Source of the DNA: Pyramidobacter sp. C12-8
GTDB lineage: Bacteria > Synergistota > Synergistia > Synergistales > Dethiosulfovibrionaceae
DNA: 61,605 bases
Reading direction: 5' to 3'
Assembly: GCF_002007215.1 (NCBI RefSeq)
Contig: NZ_MUHX01000014.1
Location: forward strand, 1-61,605
The notes under the pieces are model-generated. The model was not told the origin of the DNA. It did not search any database and worked only from the letters and a program-made list of their open reading frames with translations. Positions 18,801 to 25,105 of this stretch are shown one piece after another (the first letter of the stretch is position 1; every line of letters begins with the position of its first letter). The position numbers were made by a program, and so were the translations under genes.

Positions 18801-18925
18801 ACAAGGACAAGAACCTTTTCACATCCGCGCAGGGAACACGCCAGCCCGGCGCCTTCCAGAGGAATGCCGACCGACGCGCCGCGCGCCCAAAGCCGAGAAT
18901 CGACGTCACTTAAGCGAGAAGTCAG
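15860..18925 (-). CDS. mfd: Transcription-repair coupling factor Mfd
   Basis: SF2 translocase that removes stalled RNA polymerase and recruits UvrA. Order seen: UvrB-like N-terminal modules, the RNAP-interacting (CarD-like) domain (WVIHEKYGVCQLVG), then translocase motifs GDVGYGKTE (about residue 527), DEEHRFG, SATPIPRS and IGRRSENAYA, and a C-terminal TRCF domain. The first in-frame GTG (18802) gives 980 aa but cuts off the conserved opening GASVGIPLEGAG ... KVLVLVPTRQEA. Extending upstream, the only codon with proper ribosome-binding spacing is CTG at 18925 (AGGTG, 7 nt), giving about 1021 aa; no ATG, GTG or TTG is in frame there. This is shorter than the usual 1100-1150 aa. Confidence 0.9.
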   Translation of the reverse strand: MTSRLSDVDSRLWARGASVGIPLEGAGLACSLRGCEKVLVLVPTRQEALALDSDLKVLEVGESRLLEEPPLDSEKLRNGDSFLRRGHTLSGWLNAESGMLVTTPGALVTPFRFGKAGLTLAAGARLGRDALASWLAENGYRRAELVWQPGEFAVRGGIVDFFDPSEKAPLRVEFFDEDVESIRFFQPRSQRSFQNLPHFIVRSVNRSEDEERERAWGSYGTLLVQPRRLEDSFAAFCELYNALVEEKQRLAPDAFERFLLDTGRLPRLRVSPPGEGVHQDTLDFGVVPYFRGDLRAARAYVDSHLQAGFKIHIASRNLTGDSFPEQVFFHRGSSLSGGVVVKDRNEIWISDAELFGINEVAEEEINHGMPLDLEASLKKDQWVIHEKYGVCQLVGTSVENFGGQNYETIVLRFADNERLIIPTAELFRLTPWNGNGVPELDSLKSKRWRSAWKKAEAQIEAEAQGLLNLYAQRELADGRAFGRDGDLLKRFEESFPYKETVDQLRAIRDVKHDMERRWPMDRLIVGDVGYGKTEVVLRAAIKAVENGAQAAIIAPTTVLALQHYRTCVARVGELPIRVELLSRMIPKKKQKEILDETANGRVDILIGTHRLFQDDIRFKDLGLLIIDEEHRFGVKHKERLKVAHPGLDVLSLSATPIPRSLSMALRGIRDISVIATSPRGRGEVFTVTSRWNPGLAHDAILRELMRGGQVYYLHNHIDDIEQIAARLANRFPGHRTAVAHGQMGERELEKTMNEFYDGRIEILVCTTIIESGLDVPRANTLIVDDVRRLGLAQMHQIRGRIGRRSENAYALFFYESEESGGQTRERLEALGAVGSQNGGYQLAQRDLEIRGAGEILGTEQHGFKERIGYTLYLKKLKEYVDQLRGIEIKPALVDLAMPLVIPVDYVPQAELRIGLYRRLLSPLSAREYEEMQAELLDRYGSLPEQVQGLLDAALVRGEGGALGIEKLRVSKAFVALEGPLREDLFLPPRWIAKSGARLGPGGVNGLHAAAGELMKKFVSRP

Positions 18926-18963
18926 AGTTCTTCACCTCTCTTTCGCTTATGGCGATCATAAAC

Positions 18964-18995
18964 AAAAAACGGCGAAAGCGTCATGCTTCGCCGTT
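18964..18995 (-). terminator. Terminator overlapping the 3' end of pth
   Basis: On the minus strand AACGGCGAA ... TTCGCCGTT is followed by a T-run (AAAAAA at 18964-18969 on plus). The left arm is the last coding part of pth and the stop codon lies in the loop. It should end most glmU-prs-rplY-pth transcripts just before mfd. Confidence 0.8.
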
Positions 18996-19574
18996 TACAG
19001 AACGTACATCACAACTGTTCACGCGGTTCATAAGTTTTTCTGCGCCAGACGAACACCACTCCAGACAAAAAGCTGAAGCTTTTTCAATTGACCTGTCAAT
19101 GATGCGGCGATCGTCAGCGGAAAAACGCCCCGTCACCCAAGCGGCCATATCGTAGCGCGACGGGCAGGGATCGACGCCGAGACGCAGACGCGGAAAATCC
19201 CCGCTGTTAAGATGAGCGATGACGGATTTCAACCCGTTATGCCCCCCGGCGGAGCCTTTCGAACGAATCCTCATACGCCCCAACGGCAGGTTGATATCGT
19301 CCACGACCACGAGGATATCCCTCGGCTCGATCTTGTAGAAACGGGCGACTTCCCCCACGGCTATGCCGCTGTTGTTCATGTACGTATAGGGTTTGAGAAA
19401 CACGACCCGTTCGTCGCCGACATTCAACGGCCCCCAACAGGCGCCGCCGAATTTTGTCGACGGCTCGCCGGCCTGCAGACGATCCACGACACAGTCGATC
19501 ACATCCCAGCCGACGTTATGCCGCGTTAAAGCGTAATCCGTGCCGGGATTGCCAAGCCCTGCAATGAGACGCAA
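18981..19574 (-). CDS. pth: Peptidyl-tRNA hydrolase
   Basis: Recycles peptidyl-tRNA dropped from ribosomes (197 aa). Diagnostic stretches: LIAGLGNPGTDYALTRHNVG with the catalytic His, KPYTYMNNSG with the conserved Asn, VVVDDINLPLG with the catalytic Asp, and GSAGGHNGLKS. The start codon is TTG, 4 bp after the rplY stop, with little Shine-Dalgarno sequence, so translation is probably coupled to rplY. The neighbour order glmU-prs-rplY-pth(-mfd-mazG) is a common bacterial cluster. Confidence 0.96.
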   Translation of the reverse strand: MRLIAGLGNPGTDYALTRHNVGWDVIDCVVDRLQAGEPSTKFGGACWGPLNVGDERVVFLKPYTYMNNSGIAVGEVARFYKIEPRDILVVVDDINLPLGRMRIRSKGSAGGHNGLKSVIAHLNSGDFPRLRLGVDPCPSRYDMAAWVTGRFSADDRRIIDRSIEKASAFCLEWCSSGAEKLMNRVNSCDVRSVNGEA

Positions 19575-19578
19575 GTGC

Positions 19579-19884
19579 TTATTCGTTCGCGCAGTAAAAG
19601 TCGATGTGCAGCAGCCGGTCCGTGGCGTAATTCTTCGTGGCGGACTTGATCACGCAGTTTTTCACTTCCCCGTTGGGAAGTTTCGCGGCAAAGACGGTCT
19701 TCTTCACATCGTCCGACATCAGGTAGGGCAGCATCGTTTTGGTCTCCACTTTAACGGAGTACGTCTGCTCGAGGGCCGGACCATAAACGACGGCGGGAAG
19801 AAAGCCTTCCTTGCGCAAACGGCCGCAATACGCCGACCCCGAACCCTCGCGATTCTCGAGAACAATCTGAACTGCTTCTGACAT
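19579..19884 (-). CDS. rplY: Ribosomal protein L25 (short form)
   Basis: 5S-rRNA-binding ribosomal protein L25/TL5 family, short form without the extra beta-domain of CTC proteins (101 aa). It begins MSEAVQIVLENREGSGSA and contains the typical RLRKEGFLPAVVYG turn. The start at 19884 follows GAGGAGG with an 11-nt spacer; an upstream in-frame start at 19941 would overlap prs and adds nothing conserved. Confidence 0.88.
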   Translation of the reverse strand: MSEAVQIVLENREGSGSAYCGRLRKEGFLPAVVYGPALEQTYSVKVETKTMLPYLMSDDVKKTVFAAKLPNGEVKNCVIKSATKNYATDRLLHIDFYCANE

Positions 19885-19933
19885 AATACAAAGAGCCTCC
19901 TCAAAAAAATTATTTACAATGGCGGGTCCGAAA

Positions 19934-20905
19934 TCACTCAAAAAGATCGCTCACGGAACCGTCAGTGTGAATCCTTCGAATAGCCTCGGCGAAAACCGGG
20001 GCCATGGACACTTGCACTATTTTATCCAATTTCCTTTCCGCTGGCAATGGGATCGTGTCGGTCACAACGACTTTTGTGACGGCATCGTCGCTAAGACGAT
20101 CGATGGCGGGGCCGGAGAGCAGGCCATGGGTCGCCGAACAGTAGACTTCCTTGGCGCCCAAGCTTTCCAACGCTTTGGCCGCGTTGACGATCGTGCCGGC
20201 CGTATCGATCATATCGTCGATGATGATGCACGTTTTATCGGCCACGTCGGTGCCGATGATTTCCATGACCTCGCAAATATTGGCCATGTCGTGACGGCGG
20301 CGTTTATCGACGATGGAAATCTCCGCTCTGAGGAGGGTCGCAAGTTTCCGGGCGCGGACGACCCCGCCGGCGTCGGGCGATACGACGACGAATTGACTGG
20401 TGTCCTGGTCGCCGATAAGATGCTCTTTGAACCAGCCGGCCAAAAGCGGCACTCCCAAGAGGTGATCCACGGGAATGTCAAAAAAACCCTGGATCTGCCG
20501 CGCGTGCAGGTCTGCCGTAACGACGCGGTCGGTGCCGGCGTGCTCGATCATATTCGCGACCAGTTTTGCAGAGATCGGCTCCCGCCCCTTGGCCTGGCGA
20601 TCCTGACGGGCATAACCGAAATAGGGCATGACAAGGTTGATCCTTCCCGCGGAGGCTCTCTTCAGCGCGTCGACCATGATCAGCAGTTCCATCAGGTTGT
20701 CGTTGACGGGCTTGCACGTCGGCTGGATCACATACACGTCTGCGCCGCGGACGCTCTCTTCGATGCGGAAGCCCACCTCTCCGTCGGCGAAGTTGTAATG
20801 GGTAACGTTTGCCAGCCTGATCCCCAGTTCCTGGCTCACTTTCTCCGCGAACTCGGGATGAGCGGTACCGGAAATAACCATGATCTGCCTCTCGCTCGAC
20901 ATCAT
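19934..20905 (-). CDS. prs: Ribose-phosphate pyrophosphokinase
   Basis: Makes PRPP from ribose-5-phosphate and ATP for nucleotide, histidine and NAD synthesis (323 aa). Family stretches: NFADGEVGFRIEESVRG, YFGYARQDRQ with the flexible-loop Arg, TADLHARQIQGFF, and the PRPP-binding CIIIDDMIDTAGTI. GGAGG inside the end of glmU precedes the ATG by 8 nt. The product would also feed the nicotinate phosphoribosyltransferase encoded at 53613-54650. Confidence 0.97.
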   Translation of the reverse strand: MMSSERQIMVISGTAHPEFAEKVSQELGIRLANVTHYNFADGEVGFRIEESVRGADVYVIQPTCKPVNDNLMELLIMVDALKRASAGRINLVMPYFGYARQDRQAKGREPISAKLVANMIEHAGTDRVVTADLHARQIQGFFDIPVDHLLGVPLLAGWFKEHLIGDQDTSQFVVVSPDAGGVVRARKLATLLRAEISIVDKRRRHDMANICEVMEIIGTDVADKTCIIIDDMIDTAGTIVNAAKALESLGAKEVYCSATHGLLSGPAIDRLSDDAVTKVVVTDTIPLPAERKLDKIVQVSMAPVFAEAIRRIHTDGSVSDLFE

Positions 20906-20908
20906 CTT

Positions 20909-22303
20909 TCAAGCCTCCATATTTTTTTCGTGCTCAGCCTTTTTTCTTTGTGTCCATCCCTCGCGCACGACCTGACGATTTCTCGCCACGGCGAGCGCTC
21001 CCGCGGGGACGTCCCGAGTGATGACCGACCCTGCGCCGACCACGGCGCCGTCGCCGATGTTCACTGGGGCGACGAACATCGTGTCGCTGCCGATGAAACA
21101 GCGGGCCCCGATCCGCGTTTTGTTTTTATTGACGCCGTCGTAGTTGCATGTGACGGATGCCGCGCCGATATTGGTTTCCGCGCCGATCACGGCGTCCCCC
21201 ATATAGCTCAGATGAGGAACTTTCGTCCCTTCGCCGATCTCGCTGTTTTTGATCTCGACGAATTTTCCGGCAAAAGAATCCCTCAGAAGATGCGTGCCAT
21301 CCCGCAAGAAACAGAAAGGCCCCATCTTCACGTTTTCTTCCGCGACGATATCCTCGGCGACCACATAGCCGAGACACTGCACGTTGTCTTTCAATATGCA
21401 GCGGCGGAGGATCGTTCCCGAGCCGAGGCGGCAGCCCGCGCCGATCTCGCTGCATCCCCAGATCTGGACGTTCGGGGAAAGGAACGCTTCGCCGTGAAAC
21501 ACGACCCGCGGCGAGACCCACGCCGTGCTCGGGTCAACGCATTTTACCCCTTTGAGCATCCACTTCGCGAGGAGGCGGTCCCGCATTTTCAGCGAAAGCG
21601 CGGCAAGCTCGAGAGGATTGTTCACGCCGGCGAGATTCTCGGCGCCAAGCTTCACCGGAACGACGTTCAGGCCGCGACGGCAGGCCCAGGAAACGAGATC
21701 GACAATGTAATATTCCCGTTGACTGTTGTTCTGAGTCAAGCCGGAAAGGCCCTCAAGAAGCATGGGGGCAGCGAACACGTAGACGCCGGCGTTTATTTCA
21801 GATATGCGCAGCTGCTCAGGCGACGCGTCCTTTGCCTCCACGATACGGACGCCGCCCCCGCTCCTGACGACGCGCCCGTAGGAAGCCGGCTCGTCCAGAT
21901 CGCAGGTCATGAACGCCGCGTCCGCCGCGTCCGCCTGGTCAAGAAAGGCGCCGATCTCTTGCTCGGTGATCATCGGCATGTCGCCGTTCACGACCAAAAT
22001 GCGCTCCCGCTCTCTGATCCAATCGGCAGCGGTCATGACCGCATGTCCGGTGCCAAGCTGCTCTTTTTGCCAGATCACTTTGGCGTCGGGGGCATTCTGC
22101 GCGAGCCATGCCTCGACGTGTTGCCCTCCGTGTCCGACCACAACGGCGATGTCGTCGATGCCGGCGGCTCGCAGCGCTCGTAAAACATAGTAAAGCATCG
22201 GCTCTTCGAGGAGAGGCTGCATCACCTTGGGGACCGCGCTCTGCATTCTCGTTCCCTTGCCGGCAGCCAATATCAACGCGCTGCATTTCTCCGGCCGCGT
22301 CAT
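20909..22303 (-). CDS. glmU: Bifunctional GlmU: UDP-GlcNAc pyrophosphorylase and GlcN-1-P acetyltransferase
   Basis: Makes UDP-N-acetylglucosamine for peptidoglycan and lipid A (464 aa). The N-terminal nucleotidyltransferase has ALILAAGKGTRM; the C-terminal half is a left-handed beta-helix with hexapeptide repeats (IGDGAVVGAGSVITRDVPAGALAVARN). The start at 22303 has AAAGGATG upstream and begins MTRPEKCSALILAAG; the frame is open 19 codons further but without homology. It is the first gene of its operon, with a promoter at 22403-22430. Confidence 0.96.
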   Translation of the reverse strand: MTRPEKCSALILAAGKGTRMQSAVPKVMQPLLEEPMLYYVLRALRAAGIDDIAVVVGHGGQHVEAWLAQNAPDAKVIWQKEQLGTGHAVMTAADWIRERERILVVNGDMPMITEQEIGAFLDQADAADAAFMTCDLDEPASYGRVVRSGGGVRIVEAKDASPEQLRISEINAGVYVFAAPMLLEGLSGLTQNNSQREYYIVDLVSWACRRGLNVVPVKLGAENLAGVNNPLELAALSLKMRDRLLAKWMLKGVKCVDPSTAWVSPRVVFHGEAFLSPNVQIWGCSEIGAGCRLGSGTILRRCILKDNVQCLGYVVAEDIVAEENVKMGPFCFLRDGTHLLRDSFAGKFVEIKNSEIGEGTKVPHLSYMGDAVIGAETNIGAASVTCNYDGVNKNKTRIGARCFIGSDTMFVAPVNIGDGAVVGAGSVITRDVPAGALAVARNRQVVREGWTQRKKAEHEKNMEA

Positions 22304-22402
22304 TTTATCATCCTTTCGGAAAGTCGCCGGACGGCGAGTCCGATAACTTCCTCGTTTCATATTTTCATGGTAAGATTTGGAAAAGCGTAAAAGAACGAGT
22401 CT

Positions 22403-22430
22403 ATACTATCATGGTCTCGAAGCCTGTCAA
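22403..22430 (-). promoter_or_regulatory. Probable sigma-70 promoter of glmU
   Basis: On the minus strand TTGACA (22425-22430) is followed after 16 bp by TAGTAT (22403-22408). This would start RNA near 22396, about 90 nt before glmU. It diverges from the small membrane-protein gene. Confidence 0.6.
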
Positions 22431-22466
22431 GGCAAAGAATGTAGAAAATCCCGGAGGCATCTGCTC

Positions 22467-22733
22467 ATGAATATTTCAGCGGCCAAATCATATGCAATGA
22501 TCGTTCTCTTCGTCATGCTGATCGTTTTTTCGATTCTCGGCTTCATGGCCATGAAACCGCAAAGTACGCAGAAGAATATCGATGCGTTCTGGATTTCAGT
22601 GATTGCGTTTCTGTTTTTGCTTGCCGCCTACATTTTCTTTTTTGTCTCTCCGCTGCTTTCGATCGCGCCTCTTTTCCCGGTTTGTATCTTCATAAAGCTG
22701 TTTCTGGCGACACGAAAGCCCTCCAAGAAATGA
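22467..22733 (+). CDS. Small two-helix membrane protein, unknown function
   Basis: 88-aa protein starting at an ATG with GGAGG 9 bp upstream. It has one hydrophobic helix at about residues 11-29 (MIVLFVMLIVFSILGFMAM) and a second, longer hydrophobic stretch at about 42-75 with IAFLFLLAAYIFFFV, ending in a basic tail (ATRKPSKK). No family is recognised. An independent terminator follows, so it is probably transcribed alone. The strong ribosome-binding site and regular membrane topology support it as real, but no function can be assigned. Confidence 0.65.
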   Translation: MNISAAKSYAMIVLFVMLIVFSILGFMAMKPQSTQKNIDAFWISVIAFLFLLAAYIFFFVSPLLSIAPLFPVCIFIKLFLATRKPSKK

Positions 22734-22734
22734 C

Positions 22735-22780
22735 GATTCTCCCGTTTCGCATGACACGCGCGAAACGGGAGAATCGTTTT
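22735..22780 (+). terminator. Intrinsic terminator of the small membrane-protein gene
   Basis: A perfect 16-bp stem (GATTCTCCCGTTTCGC and complement), 9-nt loop, then GTTTT. Confidence 0.85.
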
Positions 22781-22781
22781 A

Positions 22782-22932
22782 ATGCTGATTCTTGATAGAA
22801 AACGACAAATGAGTCTTCGAGGGACTCCGCCGCTCAGGAGTATCTCAACCGCTGCGCGGTCTGCGCAGATCACTTTGTGAATCTGCCGCGAGGCGCTCCT
22901 GCTATTCAGCGTTTCAATCAAGAAATAATAGT
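22782..22932. repeat. Palindromic intergenic repeat, copy C
   Basis: About 150 bp lying between two convergent genes. The left end, GATTCTTGATAGAAAACG, and the right end, complement of CACTATTATTTCTTGATTGA, form imperfect terminal inverted repeats. The inner part matches the reverse complement of the copy at 51859-52018 over about 50 bp, including an exact 21-bp block at 22848-22868 (= 51921-51941) and CTTTGTGAATCT. It has no coding capacity. Confidence 0.75.
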
Positions 22933-22997
22933 GAGAACGGGGAAAATTTTCCCCGCGTTTTCAGTGAAATGGTCGGCTGCGAGCGATCCGACGCGTC

Positions 22998-24944
22998 CTA
23001 TTTTTTCAGGAAGCGGTCCATCCAGCCGGTGATCTCGCGCAGACGGGCCAGACGGCTGCGAGGCTTGCCCGAGCGGCTCAGCTCGTGATTCTCGCCGAGG
23101 AAATAGCACAGCCGCGTCTCCACGCCGAGGACCTGCAAGGCCGTGTAGAACTGGAACACCTGCTCGTCCGGGCAGCGGCGGTCCTCTTCGGAATGGATGA
23201 ACAGCGTCGGCGTCTTCACGTTCCCTACGTACTTGAGCGGCGAGGCGTTCCACGCGCCCTCCGGATCGGTCAGCGGACCGCTGCCGCCCTGCTGGTCTGT
23301 GCCGAAATACCAGCCGATGTCGCTGACGCCGTCGAAGGAGATCCAGTTGCAGATGCCGCGCTGCGAGGCCGCGCACTTGAAGCGGTCGCTGTGCGAGATC
23401 ATCCAGTTGGTCATGTAGCCGCCGTACGATCCGCCGGTCACGCCCAGGCGCTCCGCGTCGATAAAGTCAAGATGCGCGACCGCCCAGTCGAGCATGGCGT
23501 TGAAGTCCTGATAGTCCTTGACGCCGTAGAAGCCGCGGATGTCCGCGAACTCGTTGCCGCGCCCGTCGCCGCCGCGCGGATTGCAGAAGATCACCGCGTA
23601 GCCGAGCGCCGCCCAGCACTGGGCCTCGTGGAAATACAGCGCGCCGTACGTCGCCTTGGGGCCGCCGTGGATGTCGAAGATCGTCGGATACTTTTTGCCC
23701 GGCTCCGCGCCCACCGGTTTCATATACCAGCAGTCGATCATCAGCCCCTCGCCGTTGTCCACCGTATAGTGTTCGGGCTGAGAAAGCTGGAACTGCGCCA
23801 TGAAAGAGTCGTTGTGATGCGTCAGCTGCGTCTCGCCGTCGTTTCCGACAGCGTACAGTTCCTGCAGCTGCAGACCTCGGAAGCCCACGGCGAGCACGCG
23901 CCCGCCGCGCACGTCGAAGCAGTCGGCCGAAAGCAGACCGGGCGTCAGGTTGCGGTCGTGCCCGTTCAGGTCGTTGAAGTGGATCTGACTGCTCGTCCCC
24001 TGCGTGGAAATGTAATACAGACCGTCGCCGTCGATCAGGCCGTACTGCGTTTCCACGCCGTAACGGCAGTCGCCGACCATGCTGTTGTGGAAGCTGGTGT
24101 CGAGATCCGGCGTCAGGCAGGTCAGCTTTTTGTCCTTCAGCTCGAAGACCAGGGCGTTCTCGTTCATGCCGTAACGCTTCATGTCGCTGGCGAGGACGAT
24201 GACGCGCCCGCCGCTCCAGCCGGCCGTCTTGAAGCTGTACTCAAGCCCCTCGCTGAGGCGCTCCATCGCGCCGCTTTTGAGATCGAGGCGCCAGACGTGA
24301 TTGCACAGCGGCTTGACTTTTTCGTACTCTTCGGCCACCAGCAGCGCCGCACCGCCGCAGGGCGACAGCGTGCAGTCGAGCGCGTCCATGCGGTCGGGCG
24401 TGAGGCGCCTGAGCTCGCCGGAACGGGGATCCCACAGCGCCAGGGCGCTGCGGCGCTGGCCGGTAAAGTTCTTGCCGTTCTGCCAGAACGGGATCTGCGT
24501 GTAAACTTTATACTGCGCGTTCTCGGGGTTGGGTTCTTCCGGCGTATACACGGCATTGAGCAGGATCCTGCCGTCCGGCAGCGGCCACAGATCGTTCACG
24601 GGCAGCGGTACGACGCCCAGCCGGCGGGCTTCACCGCCGTCAAGTTCCAGCCGGTAGAGCGCCGTAACATCCTTCTCCAGCGAGGCGTCGCGCTTCGACG
24701 CGAAGATCAGCGCTTTGCCGTCCGGCGTCCAGCGCGCGGTCTTGTCCGCGTTGGAAAAGGTGATCTGGCGAGAGACGCCCGCGCCGCAGTCGTACAACCA
24801 CAGGTTGGTGTTGTAGCCGTCCTTTTCGAGGTCGGCTTGGGCGACCTGATAGACCGCCAGCGCGCCGTCCGGCGAAAGCCGCGGGCACGAAAGGAACTTG
24901 AAATGAAGCAGATCGTCGAACTGTACCGTTTTCTTTTCCGTCAT
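22998..24944 (-). CDS. S9 family serine peptidase (acylaminoacyl-peptidase type)
   Basis: Prolyl-oligopeptidase-family peptidase (648 aa) with an N-terminal beta-propeller and a C-terminal alpha/beta hydrolase domain. The catalytic serine is in VTGGSYGGYMT, the Asp in FIHSEEDRRCP and the His in GENHELSRSGKP. The oxyanion region is FDIHGGPKATYG. There is no signal peptide, so it is probably a cytoplasmic enzyme finishing oligopeptide breakdown, fitting an amino-acid-fermenting life. The start at 24944 is set by GGAGG 8 nt upstream; the longer reading from 24983 lacks a ribosome-binding site. It is isolated between two terminators. Confidence 0.93.
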   Translation of the reverse strand: MTEKKTVQFDDLLHFKFLSCPRLSPDGALAVYQVAQADLEKDGYNTNLWLYDCGAGVSRQITFSNADKTARWTPDGKALIFASKRDASLEKDVTALYRLELDGGEARRLGVVPLPVNDLWPLPDGRILLNAVYTPEEPNPENAQYKVYTQIPFWQNGKNFTGQRRSALALWDPRSGELRRLTPDRMDALDCTLSPCGGAALLVAEEYEKVKPLCNHVWRLDLKSGAMERLSEGLEYSFKTAGWSGGRVIVLASDMKRYGMNENALVFELKDKKLTCLTPDLDTSFHNSMVGDCRYGVETQYGLIDGDGLYYISTQGTSSQIHFNDLNGHDRNLTPGLLSADCFDVRGGRVLAVGFRGLQLQELYAVGNDGETQLTHHNDSFMAQFQLSQPEHYTVDNGEGLMIDCWYMKPVGAEPGKKYPTIFDIHGGPKATYGALYFHEAQCWAALGYAVIFCNPRGGDGRGNEFADIRGFYGVKDYQDFNAMLDWAVAHLDFIDAERLGVTGGSYGGYMTNWMISHSDRFKCAASQRGICNWISFDGVSDIGWYFGTDQQGGSGPLTDPEGAWNASPLKYVGNVKTPTLFIHSEEDRRCPDEQVFQFYTALQVLGVETRLCYFLGENHELSRSGKPRSRLARLREITGWMDRFLKK

Positions 24945-24975
24945 CGAATGGCCTCCAGTCAAAAAACTTGTTCCC

Positions 24976-25022
24976 AAAAACAAAGCGCCGCCGAGCCTCT
25001 TTCGAGCCTTCGGCGGCGCTTT
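24976..25022 (-). terminator. Terminator after nrdJ
   Basis: A 13-bp stem (AAAGCGCCGCCGA and complement; 24982-24994 with 25010-25022), followed on the minus strand by GTTTTTG. It lies 80 bp past the nrdJ stop and just upstream of the peptidase gene. Confidence 0.8.
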
Positions 25023-25105
25023 TCAAAGACGGAACTCAAAAGAGTTTTTCCATCGAATCATAGCACAGTTTTACAGATTCGACAGGAAAAGCTCATTGTG
25101 TTCTT

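Noticed and set aside
19919-22183. 754-codon frame opposite prs and glmU
   Set aside because: Complement shadow; both minus-strand genes are certain.
22938-22955. Perfect palindrome CGGGGAAAATTTTCCCCG
   Set aside because: Could be a terminator or operator for the S9 peptidase gene, but lacks a T-run on either strand and a loop; left uncalled.
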